NCBI RefSeq assembly: GCF_000004075.3
Contig: NW_022279564.1
Coordinates: 124,001 to 188,000 of the forward strand
Source of the DNA: Cucumis sativus
Lineage: Eukaryota; Streptophyta; Magnoliopsida; Cucurbitales; Cucurbitaceae
DNA: 64,000 bases
Reading direction: 5' to 3'
Positions 51,501-61,589 of the stretch are shown here, piece after piece. Made by a program: the position numbers and the translations under genes. Under the pieces are notes generated by a model, which worked only from the letters and a program-made list of their open reading frames with translations, was not told the origin of the DNA and ran no database searches. Numbering within the stretch: position 1 is the first letter of the stretch; each line of letters opens with the position of its first letter.

Positions 51501-52586
51501 CATCAGCACATCATTTTTTTAAATATATAAAACACGGACAGAACAAGGACATGAATTGTGAAAATATAGATTGTTTAAAATATATATCATTACGATATAA
51601 GATAATTAAATTCACAGTCAATGCATTTATGTGCTTAAGAGATTCGTTTGATATATCTCACTATCGCAATTTATTATTTTTAACATCTTCGTGTCTATTT
51701 TGTTTTTACTTAATAAGTACTCAATGCATGTCTAAAAAATGTTGGACCTATTTGATAAAGTACAACTGATATCTAATACGTCTATTGCACTAACAAGTTT
51801 TCGATACTTGTCCGACAACTATTCGACACTTATTGAACATGGACATGTTGGTAAAACTGAAGTGTCCGTGCTTCAACATTGCTCAACTTTGGACTGACAC
51901 ATGATCCTGTCAGAAAGGAGAAAACTATAATTATGCAATATCTCTGAAGCAATGTGCCTTGCATGCTGATCCCAAAGCAAACTAATTTGTTTGGTTCTTT
52001 ACTTGAACATTTGAAACTATTTGTAAAGAACAATACATAATAAAGCAGTTTCTTATATACAAACGCAATTTCATTTAATAATATTACATGTCTTAGGTTT
52101 CACAAGATGTCCCAAATATATGATGGTGGGGGAGAAAGACCAGAACTACGTGGGTTAAATCTAGAGGGACTTCGGCGCAATGGATTCACAGTGGAAGAGG
52201 TTGCAATTTGTGCAATTTCATTATGATGATTTGCAAATTACTTGCATAATTTAATAATATATATTTATATATGGAAGGGCTTACCATATATTTTGTTCAA
52301 GGATCCAGATCATTGGCTTGAGATCTGCATACAGGAAGATATTCATGTCTACTGATGCAAATTCTGAAGGGTTGGAAGAACGTCTCAACGAAGTGGTATT
52401 GCATATCAAATTCGACCCCTCAGTCTCATACAGACATACAACCTAAAGTTCGTTTCATTTTTGCAGGAACAGCATGAAAAATTGGCTCACATATCTTCAG
52501 TTCGTTCCATGATTCAGTCAATTCGTGCATCATTTGAACAAAATCGTCGGGGCATATGCAAATTCAGACTATGGAGTAGCTCTTAA
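48566..52586 (+). CDS. LPXA: Mitochondrial UDP-GlcNAc O-acyltransferase LpxA, two frameshifts in exon 8
   Basis: First enzyme of the lipid A-like pathway in plant mitochondria: transfers a 3-hydroxyacyl chain from ACP to UDP-GlcNAc. Ten exons: 48566-48632, 48736-48833, 49719-49843, 49944-50052, 50923-51015, 51118-51234, 51331-51414, 52097-52199, 52309-52395, 52467-52586; 334 aa once two lost bases in exon 8 are allowed for. The N-terminus [17 protein letters not shown] is Arg/Ser-rich, like a mitochondrial presequence. Left-handed beta-helix hexapeptides begin [14 protein letters not shown]; the catalytic His is in CHIAHDC; the [15 protein letters not shown] block leads into the helical C-terminus. 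The exon 1 donor (GTTCGT at 48633) is weak but is the only nearby site giving the right phase; GTATCT at 48637 is the rival. Exon 8 breaks at 52114-52116 (A run) and 52128-52132 (G run). Arabidopsis counterpart At4g29540. Confidence 0.9.
51464..51900. repeat. Probable dispersed-repeat insertion in LpxA intron 7
   Basis: The 5' part is AT-rich. The 3' part has a chain of related words (ACTTGTCCGACAACTATTCG, GACACTTATTGAACATGGAC, AAGTGTCCGTGCTTCAACAT) that I recall as a common cucurbit interspersed repeat. No coding potential. Boundaries approximate. Confidence 0.45.
52114..52132 (+). other. Two single-base frameshifts in LpxA exon 8
   Basis: CCCAAATATATGATGGTGGGGGAG: with four A (52114-52116 has three) and six G (52128-52132 has five) the exon reads [20 protein letters not shown] and is exactly 35 codons, matching the phase of both neighbours. 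As written it stops at the ninth codon. Confidence 0.88.
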
Positions 52587-52777
52587 GTAAGTATGTGCTC
52601 ACCTGTCTAATAAAAAAGCTATTTTCCCTTCCTGAGCATCTTGCAAATTATTCTACACCTTGTTCCTGAATATAGAGGCAACAATCTAGACCGTTTGATC
52701 TATAGACGATTTGATCCTAATCATGCAATTAATCTTCTGATTATCAAGCATTGGTTTCAAAGTTTCACTTTGTAAAA

Positions 52778-53830
52778 ATGAATCAGGGCGCGTCGGAGCT
52801 CAAGCTCTCGGGAAAAAAATACTTTCACTTGTTATAGATGTTAGTTTTCTCTTCTGGTGTCGTAGTTTGTACAATTTTGCTCTAATAGTTGCTGCCTGAT
52901 TATTATTGTCTCCACCAGATACTGTTGATTGGTGGAGTATTCAAGAGTTGTATGACATTTGTAAGATCGTTAAGGTCAGTGACTTTCTAAGCATCTAAAA
53001 AGTAATTTCAAACAAGCCTATACTCTAACCATCTAAAAAGTTATCATACACACACACACACATATATAAGTTCTTGTATGGGTGAATCCAAGTGTGTAAT
53101 GAGGGAACCTTTAGTTTTTCCTACGACTATTTAATGGTTGTTTGGGGTGCTTAGTTGAGTTAGGAAGTTTGTGTGGAGTTATGAAACATGAGGAGGGAAA
53201 AAGAAAGAAGGAAAGATAGAGTTCTTTAATAAATGTACAAACTTCAATAGTAAACACTCTCAAAGTTTTGAGTTATGTGTTTCCCTCACCTTCTCTCTTT
53301 GTGCCTCTTCATCTCTACCTTTATTTTTTTCTATCAAAACTTGAATGAAGTCAAAGAAAACCCCTTGAATTTAATTTTAGACAAGAAATCGTACTTTGAA
53401 ATTCAATTGTATAAATACAATTCTTCATTTTGGACCAACTTTCTCATTTAAATCCAATCAACTCTGAAGAAGAGAAAAAAGGAAAAAAAAAAAAAACCAT
53501 TCAACCAAACAGATTTGACTATTCTAATTCTACATTATAAACAGATGGTATATTCTCTTTATATATTCCCTTTAGAAGAAGTTGCATATGAATCTTCTGA
53601 TGAGAATACAAAATCTGGAGATACTGTGGATAATTTCTAGGTAATTACCACAACAACAAAAGAATGTGAATGTTCTTCTTAACTCTTGTTTGTTTGTTTG
53701 TTTGTTTGTTTGTTTTTTCTTTTATTTTCCATCTCTCTGATTTCTAAATTTTATCTTTTGAATTTGCAGGTCAGCACCTTGAAACATGGAAATTAAAAGG
53801 AAAGGAACTCTTTAGCTTGACCAACCTAAG
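52778..53830 (+). other. Possible uncharacterised spliced transcript after LpxA
   Basis: Three exon-like blocks with good splice sites: about 52919-52975 (CCACCAG acceptor, AAG|GTCAGT donor), 53545-53640 (ACAG acceptor, CTAG|GTAATT donor) and one from 53770 (TTTGCAG acceptor). In one frame the first two join in phase to give DTVDWWSIQELYDICKIVK then MVYSLYIFPLEEVAYESSDE and a stop at 53640; a second frame is also open. I recognise neither. It could be LpxA 3' UTR exons or a small gene with a first exon near 52779-52836. Confidence 0.3.
53686..53716 (+). repeat. TGTT tetranucleotide microsatellite
   Basis: Seven to eight TGTT units in the intron-like stretch between 53640 and 53769. Confidence 0.85.
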
Positions 53831-54588
53831 GTTTTCTTTTAGGTAATCTAAAACAATCTTTCAAAGCTAACACAGCCTCTGACTTTGAACTTTGTTTTTT
53901 AACAAAAAAGAAGTTTAAAAATGAAAAGAAAAAACCTAATTCCGTGTCTACCTACAAGCCTAGTTTGTCCTAGGTTTCAACATGTTACACATTTAGCTCT
54001 TAAATTTTGAGTTTGGTAGTGTTATAATTTTACTTTTTAACATATGTTTGAATTTGGTACTTAGATGTTATGACATGCACTTTTAGAATATTGTTTGATT
54101 CAAGTAGTTTGAAAAGTCCCTTGTTCAAGTAGTTAGTGAGTCCTACCACTAAAAAATATTAATTTTATACCTTATCAACTCCTTTCACTGATCTAGGAGT
54201 TCACAACTTTATATTTCATAACTCGTTATTTCTCATTGTTTCACCCCTTCCTCCAATATGTCCCATTCAAAATTTTCATCTATTTTCGCTATTTTTATTC
54301 CTATTAAAATTTCACTCCATAATTGTTTACGGTTAAAAGTTCAAAATTTTGAAACAAGACACTCAATTAAAACAAATTTCATATCCCAAAGGTATAATTG
54401 TAGCACTTCAGATGGAAACAAAATCTAGAAATAAAAATGTATTTTTTTTTGTTCAATTGCATTGCAATTATATTGCTTGGATTCTTCTTCTTCTTCTTTT
54501 TTTTTAGTTATTATTTCCCTTAAACATAAAGAAAAAAGAAATGATTAAAAAAGAATACCCCCTTATGAAGTTGAGAAGACACAGACTT

Positions 54589-54589
<1 letters not shown>

Positions 54590-54619
<30 letters not shown>

Positions 54620-54636
54620 AGAATAATAATAATAAT
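54590..54636 (+). repeat. AAT trinucleotide microsatellite
   Basis: About fourteen AAT units interrupted once by a G. Confidence 0.9.
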
Positions 54637-57600
54637 GTTATTATTTTATATATCCAATGATGTTGAAAGTAACAATTCTTTAACCTACCATCATTCAAAC
54701 AATTTGCTTTCTTGCCGGAATTATACTTAGATAATAGATTATAATAATATAATTAACTTTATATTTGTATGTATATATATATATATAAGAAGTAATAATG
54801 CTGCTGGCACTTTGTCAATTGTCATTGCACCAAAAATTTTAAAAAAAAGTTGACAAGAAATATGCATAATGCTTTGTACATTGTACATTCTCAGTTATGA
54901 AATAGGATCATGATCAATGATGTAATGTTTTTTATTTATATATTCTTTTTCTTTTTACGTATTTATTTATTTATTTATATACTAAAAGCTAAGCAATTAA
55001 TTTTATTGACTTAGTTTAGTTTGATCACTTCTAAAATTCCATTACGAATTGGATTCTTTGATTATGCTTTATGTTCTTAACTTTCAATAAATACAGTATT
55101 ATAGAATTACATGTTGTTTTATTGATATGTTTTGTCAACATTTTCATCCTTATTTGACATTTCTTTGAGTTACATCTATTGACATTTTCATTATAAAAGG
55201 AAAAAAAGGTCGAAATGACAAAATAGGATGCTCCATAAATCTCGTTTTGATCGTAGAAGGTTTTAGGTTTTAGGTTTGTAGCTTTCCCCTTTAAGATAAG
55301 AAAAAGGAGAACGATCAACAATTGAACTTTACTTCTCATGTAGTTGGTGTTTGATTATTTCGACAAAATAAACAACCAAATGTTTCTTATGCATACAATA
55401 TATATAATAAACAGTTTACTTGTTTAAAATCTATAAAATCTTTTCGTTAATTTTTCTTATAAAATTAAATTAGTTATGTTGGCGTTGGTTTGAATTATAT
55501 AGTCTATTTTTTAAAAAAATAGTTGGATCATAGAATAAATTAATATTTTGGAATTACATCTAAAAAGTAAAAATGAAGAGAATATAAGTGAGCTAAAAAA
55601 GATTTAATTTCTTTAAGAGTAAAGAAAGCAAAAGGTTCCTCCCCACCAAAGAAAAGTGAGTGGTGTGTTGTGTGTGTGAATGTGACTTTGTGTTCAAACA
55701 ATGTTCATTCTTTCCCTTTCTTTTTCCCTCATTCAAATATTGCTTCCTTTTTTTACCTTTCATCTTACCCTTCAACCACTAATCAAATATTAATATTTAG
55801 TTTCTATTTAGAATATTATAGATTTAGTTTTTACGTTTTGAGTTTGGTCTCAGTTTAGTTCTTAGAGGAGTGTTTGGGGAGTTGACTTCTACTCTTAAGT
55901 TTTGATTTATTACATTGGAGTTAGGAAGTCGATGTTTGAAGTATAATTGTTTAATTTGGAGTTAGAAAATATTAAAGAGAAAACGTGAAAAAGTAAAAAA
56001 TATTAGAAGATGAAATTCATTCATGAATATGCAAAGTTTAATAGTGAACAATGTTGAAGTTGACAGAGTTGAGTTATTTAACATTAACTTAATAGTAGAA
56101 TGATACGACCTTCCGTATTTCAGAGGTGGAAGGCTTGAGTTTTCTTCCTTACCCGTCAACAATTGACCAACGATCAACTTGCAATTATGTTCTTATATAT
56201 ACAACACTTGAACTTGATGCTTTTTAGGCACCCATGCATGAATCTCAAATTAATTATTTAATGATCAATTTGTTAAATTGCAGTTGTCAATGTACACAAG
56301 ACTTCTGATTCATGTGTTTGTGTACATGTGTATATATATAATACATATGCTGTTTTCTTATATGTAAAATGCTATTTTAATTATTTCTATATTATTTTTA
56401 AAATACAAAACAAAAAAAGAGGAAAAAACAAATTGATTATCTAGAAAGTTTCAACTCTTTACAAAAGTATTTGTCATATATATATATCTAAGATTTCTTG
56501 AGTATAATGGGTGACACTACAAACTCAATATATTGGTAGGAATATTTCTTAAATTATTGGTTTAGGGTTATATATATATGTATATATATATTCAAATCTA
56601 TTGAAGAATCCTTAAGGGTTTAAGAATTCATGAAGTACTCTATACTTCAGCTTTAAGATATTTAAAATTATAGTTCAAATGTTCTATTATATATATATAT
56701 AATAATAATAATAATTATGTCATTTTTGTGTGTATATATGCAGTACAACAATGGGGAGCGGGGAATGAAAAATTAGACCTTCAACTTCTATAAAAAATAT
56801 TAAATTCAACTATAAATGAGCTAAGTGATCAAAGGTCGCAATAGAAAGTAAAGTTTTGCTATATATACAAATATTTTTAACGGTTTTACCATTTAAAACA
56901 ATTTTCTACATATGTGTATATGTAGACGTGCGTGCATGAAAATTGAACCTTCGACCTCTTGAAGACAAATCAAGTCATGTGATATATAATAGAGTCAAAT
57001 CCGTTATATTTTTAACAACAACAAATTAAATATAACTTTTCTAAATAATTAATGCTGTTGTCTTAATTCTTTTTTATTGTTTAGTTGGAAACAAATTAAA
57101 GATTCCTAATTATGATATGGTGCCAAATGATGAGTTTGTGAACTAAACAATTTAATCTTAATTTAAGTGTTTTTTTTAGGGTTCTATATATATAATAGAG
57201 ATTAAATAATAAAAGAAAATGGGATCAAGAGAAAATGCAAAAAAAGAAAAAAAGATATTAACTTAAACTTGTGTTCCTTAAATACAGTGGACTCTACAAA
57301 ACCCATTTGCTTAAAAATCCTTAATTAAAATTAGTTGATACCTTTCTCAATTTTATGTATACATTATAATATCTTGACAGTTGTGTGGATATATTTGTGA
57401 TCTAATCTTTTTCCATTAATTAAATCAATCACTATCAATGCTTAGAATATTTAACTAACTAATTAATTAAATATCATATGTTATTTAATTATATGATCAA
57501 CTATTAGTTCTATATATATATATATAAAAGCTACAACTGAAATGAGATGATATATAGTTCAATTGAAATATTATGTGTATCAGTGAAGAAGTGTTTTGTT

Positions 57601-57654
57601 GCTTAATTAATTCATTTATATGGAAGAGGTGTTCTTCAAATAATTAATAATAAA

Positions 57655-57785
57655 ATGAATAAAAATATTTATAAAATTTTAAATTTATCACTAATAGACA
57701 TTGATAGACTTCTATTAACGATATTGATGAACTGAAAAAATTATTATAATATGAAATTTTACTATATCTAATAAATATTTTCGTA
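57655..57785. repeat. Family-A TIR-type repeat copy
   Basis: AATGAATAAAAATATTTATAAAA at the left and TTTTACTATATCTAATAAATATTTTCG at the right are inverted. The centre is TTTATCACTAATAGACATTG ATAGACTTCTATTAACG. Confidence 0.55.
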
Positions 57786-59077
57786 TAAGAAAACAAAACA
57801 CAAAAGAAATCTTTTAGGTATTGAATTATATACATACATATACGTATTGCTAAGATTAATTTCTTTTTCCTTAATTTTAAATTTTTAAAAGTGTCATTTT
57901 GCCTTCTCTTTTTTTCTTGAAGAAAATTTAGCAACAATATTTTTGGTCCTCTCTTAGTTTGAAAACTTTGGACTTTTTTCCCCAAATATGAAAAAAAAAA
58001 AGAACAAAAATCAAAAGTTGAAAGAAACAAATAAATAGTAGAGAGTTACTAATGAAATTATATTGAAATTTCCTATATAGAAATTGTACTTTCTATAGAT
58101 AGTTTTTGAGAAGCACTTTTCCACGATTTTTTTCTTTATAATTTATTTCAATCTCTATTTGTTTTTATTTGTTTGTTTTAATTAACTCATTCATCCACTT
58201 GAACATAAGAGACAATGAATGAATAAAAAAAGTTTTAAAGCACAAAATTAGAAGACCAAAGAAGCGAAGAATATAGAGAATAAAAAAATATTTTTCATTA
58301 GTTGAAATGAAATATGACCCTAACTCAATTCATATATTACAAAGAGTATTATCTCGATTATATGATCCTAATTTTAATTTTTTTTTTAAAGAATATGCAA
58401 AATGACATAATTAAATTATTCATTTAAAATTTTATTGTAAATAGAAATATATAGAAATAAAAAGAGGGAAGTGAAAAGATGGGTGTGGTTCCACTAAATT
58501 TCCTATGAAAGTGCTCATCACAAATCAACTTTAACTTTCTTTCAAACTTTCTGCCATTTCTATGATCTTTCTTTCCCTTTTATATATATATATACACACA
58601 TTACACAGTCTAAAAATGCATCCATTTTTTATCGGCTGATAACTTGTAATTCAACACTTAATTAATAAACACGATAATGATAGATACAACTTAAAACACA
58701 CACAACCATGCGTCGTTCTTTTGAAAATCAAGAATAATAATAAAAATAACCCTTTTTAAGTACAAGAAATCACACTTGAAAGCACATGAAAATCATAGTC
58801 ACAGTATGAAACAATACTAATATATCTTTTTTTTCTTTTTTAGTTATTGTAATTAAGAATCCCATAGAGAAAAAATGTGATTAAATTTATATATATATAT
58901 AAATAAAACCAAGTTGGGAAAAGGAAAAAAGAAAAACAAAAAACAAAAAACAAAAATAAAGGTTATATGTAAAGATGATCCAATCACTTTCTTCTCTTAT
59001 GCATCCATTATTTATTTTATATATATTTTCTCTTTATTACCCACTTCTTTCTCACTCTCTCATCATCATCATCATCA

Positions 59078-59084
59078 TATAAAG
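59078..59084 (+). promoter_or_regulatory. TATA box TATAAAG of the MYB gene
   Basis: TATAAAG follows a CAT trinucleotide run and precedes a pyrimidine-rich leader. It lies 139 bases before the ATG, giving a leader of about 105 bases. Confidence 0.5.
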
Positions 59085-59216
59085 TTATAAACTTCACACC
59101 AAATATTTCATTTCTTTTTGTGCTCTCTCTCTTTCTCTCATTGATCTCTCCCATTTATATATTTCTTCCTTTTCTTTTTGGGTTTTCATTGTTTTTAAGA
59201 GTGAAAGAGAAAAGAA

Positions 59217-61589
59217 ATGGGAAGAAAGTGCTCACATTGTGGAAACATAGGTCACAATTCAAGGACTTGCTCAAACATTAGAGGTTCAATAATAACACCT
59301 AATTTGAATGTTGCTAATACTTGTGGTTTAGTTAGGCTTTTTGGAGTTCATCTTGATTCTTATTCTTCTTCTTCAACTTCTTCTTCAACTACTTCTTCTT
59401 CTTCAAATGCTTCTTATTCTTCAAGTACTGCTTCTGCTTTTTCCATTAAGAAAAGCTTTAGTACCGATTGCTTGTCGTCGTCGTCCACTTCTTCTTCTCG
59501 AATTCATATTGATAATCATCATCATCATCATCTTGAACATTATTCTAAATCTCCCAGTAATGGTTATCTCTCTGATGGCCTTCTCAATGGAGACCAGGAA
59601 AGGAAGAAAGGTAAACACTTTTTCTTTTTTTATTTATTTAGTTTTTTTTTTATGATTTGGGTTTTTCTTCAAACCTTCATCTTTTCTTCTTTTCTTTATT
59701 CAAGTTATTTTGATTTTTTTTAGTGGGTTTGTAATCTTTTGAGGTTTTGGAAACTTTTTCTTGCTTGGGATTTTGAGATTGGATATATATTTGATAGTTT
59801 ATATGTATGAACAGAAAAAGAAAGAGAAACCCACTATTACCCTAATTAGTTTCTATATTCTTTTTGGTTGAAAATTAAGATTTGTAATTTGAAATAACTC
59901 TTACTAACAATAATAAATAATAATGTTTTGTGGGCTGAATTGTTAATTAATAATATAACTTTTTTTTTCTTTCCTATCATTTGGGTCTCTTCAAATTTTT
60001 GCTTTGTTTTGTTTTATTCATTCAAGTTTTGATCTTTTGCACTTTTTCCTTTCTGGGTTTTCAATTTTTTTTGAAGATTTGGAAACTTTTTCTTGCTTGG
60101 TGTTTGGAGATTGGATTGATAGTTTATATATATGAACAAAAAGAGAAAAGAAAGAAGAAAACCCTATCATTACCCTCTGTTTCTTTTTGGGGTTTTCTTC
60201 TATTCTTTATGGTTGAAAAAGAAGATTTGTAATTTGAAAATCTCAATAAAAATGATTAAAATGTTTTTAAAGGATGAATTATTGTTTGTTTTAGGGGTTC
60301 CATGGACAGAAGAAGAGCATAGAAAATTTCTAATTGGACTTGAAAAGCTTGGAAGAGGAGATTGGAGAGGAATTTCGAAGAACTACGTAACCACTAGAAC
60401 TCCAACGCAAGTCGCTAGTCATGCTCAAAAGTATTTCCTTAGACAGTCTACTCTCAACAAAAAGAATAGACGCTCTAGTCTCTTTGACATGGTAAAATAG
60501 CTCGTCTCTTTTATATATCGACTCATCTAAATTACAATTTCTTGTTAGTTTCCTAATTTTATACTTATTTATGTTCCCTTTAGGAATTATTTTCAAGTTT
60601 ATAAATATTACTTTCTAAGTTTTTCTTTTGTCCTCTGTTTTGATTTAAGGGAAATAATTAGTAAAATTTATTAGAAAACTAAATACAAAATCATTTACCA
60701 AACAAACATGTGCTTTTCTAAATCACTTTTCTCAAATATTGTTACCTTTTTCACTTTTCCTAAACAAACAAAATTTTGAATTCTTAGTCAAATGTTCAAT
60801 TTTGAAATAATGGTACCACATGAACAATACAACTAAGAAATCTATAGGTACATGTAATAAGAATATCATTTAATTAACTATATAAGCTTAATTTTTAAAA
60901 ACTAAATGATTATTAATTAAACCCACATCAATTAAGTGTTCATAACTAATAGTTTCTCTCTATTATCTATCAATATCATAAATTCTTCTACTTGATCCTT
61001 TTATCTCCACATACATATAAAACTATTGTTTCCTTTTCCATTAATTTGTTTTGATTCTTTTTCTTTCTATTTTGTGTTTAAAAAAAAACAGGTTGGGACA
61101 GCATATGAAACAACAACAATAGCACTTTCTCAATGTTTGAAGATATCAACAAATTCTCAAAATGATGATGATCATAATAATCATATTATTATTGATCATT
61201 TCAATAAGAAGGAGGTGATGATGAGTAGTAATATTACAACTACTTTTGCAAGTTCTTCCCAACAATTACCTTACAATAATAATAATAATAATAATATGGA
61301 AGTAATTAACAACAAAAACAATAATAATAATAATCAAATCTCTTCTTCTTCTTCTTCTTCTTCTTCTTCACTTTGGGTTTATGGTTTGATTAATTCGCAC
61401 CTTAAATCACCTCCTAACTTATATAATAATTATTCCAAGTACTCTACCCCTCCAAAATATCCTATTATTTCTTCTTCTTCTTCTTCAAATGATCATCAAC
61501 CTCATCTTGAGCTCACTTTGGCTTCTCCAATGGCTTCCAACTTAGAATTGGAACAAAACAAAAACCCACCAACTATTAGTGTTACCTAA
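59217..61589 (+). CDS. MYB-related transcription factor, CCHC/SHAQKYF type (KUA1/MYBS3-like)
   Basis: Nuclear single-repeat MYB factor of the class that binds TATCC/I-box-like elements and usually represses; relatives act in cell expansion, senescence and sugar response. Three exons: 59217-59610, 60295-60491, 61092-61589; GT-AG, 362 aa. N-terminal zinc knuckle C-x2-C-x4-H-x4-C (residues 5-18); RLFGV repression-type motif (40-44); a long Ser-rich stretch and a His run; one MYB repeat from PWTEEEH (134) through W155 with the diagnostic SHAQKYF (173-179); a C-terminal Asn- and Ser-homopolymer region; and LELTL (336-340), an EAR-like LxLxL motif. Start is the first ATG after a TATA box. Intron 1 has an internal tandem duplication. 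From memory, related to At5g56840. Family call secure; exact orthologue not. Confidence 0.95.
59640..60240 (+). repeat. Tandem duplication (~331-bp period) in MYB intron 1
   Basis: Diverged copies at about 59640-59900 and 59970-60240. TTGGAAACTTTTTCTTGCTTGG recurs at 59748 and 60079, followed in both by GAGATTGGAT, TTGATAGTTTATAT, ATGAACA, AAACCC, ATTACCCT and finally GATTTGTAATTTGAAA. Confidence 0.88.

Larger units (their letters stand above)
52976..59216. other. Long AT-rich intergenic region
   Basis: Apart from the exon-like blocks up to 53.8 kb, nothing coding is supported. It holds two related TGTTTGGGG...GAGTTAGGAAG elements (about 53135-53290 and 55865-56090), an AAT microsatellite (54590-54636), a TGTT repeat (53686-53716), a family-A repeat (about 57655-57785) and numerous TA runs. 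Open frames of 60-130 codons on the minus strand (55.0-55.3 and 57.6-58.0 kb) are Phe/Lys/Asn-rich and look random. Confidence 0.6.

Noticed and set aside
55031-55339. 102-codon minus-strand frame beginning with a hydrophobic stretch
   Set aside because: It looks like a signal peptide at first, but the rest is AT-driven (Asn, Lys, Phe) with no domain, promoter or splice support.
57644-58030. 128-codon minus-strand frame
   Set aside because: Phe/Lys/Ser-rich translation of a family-A repeat and A/T runs.
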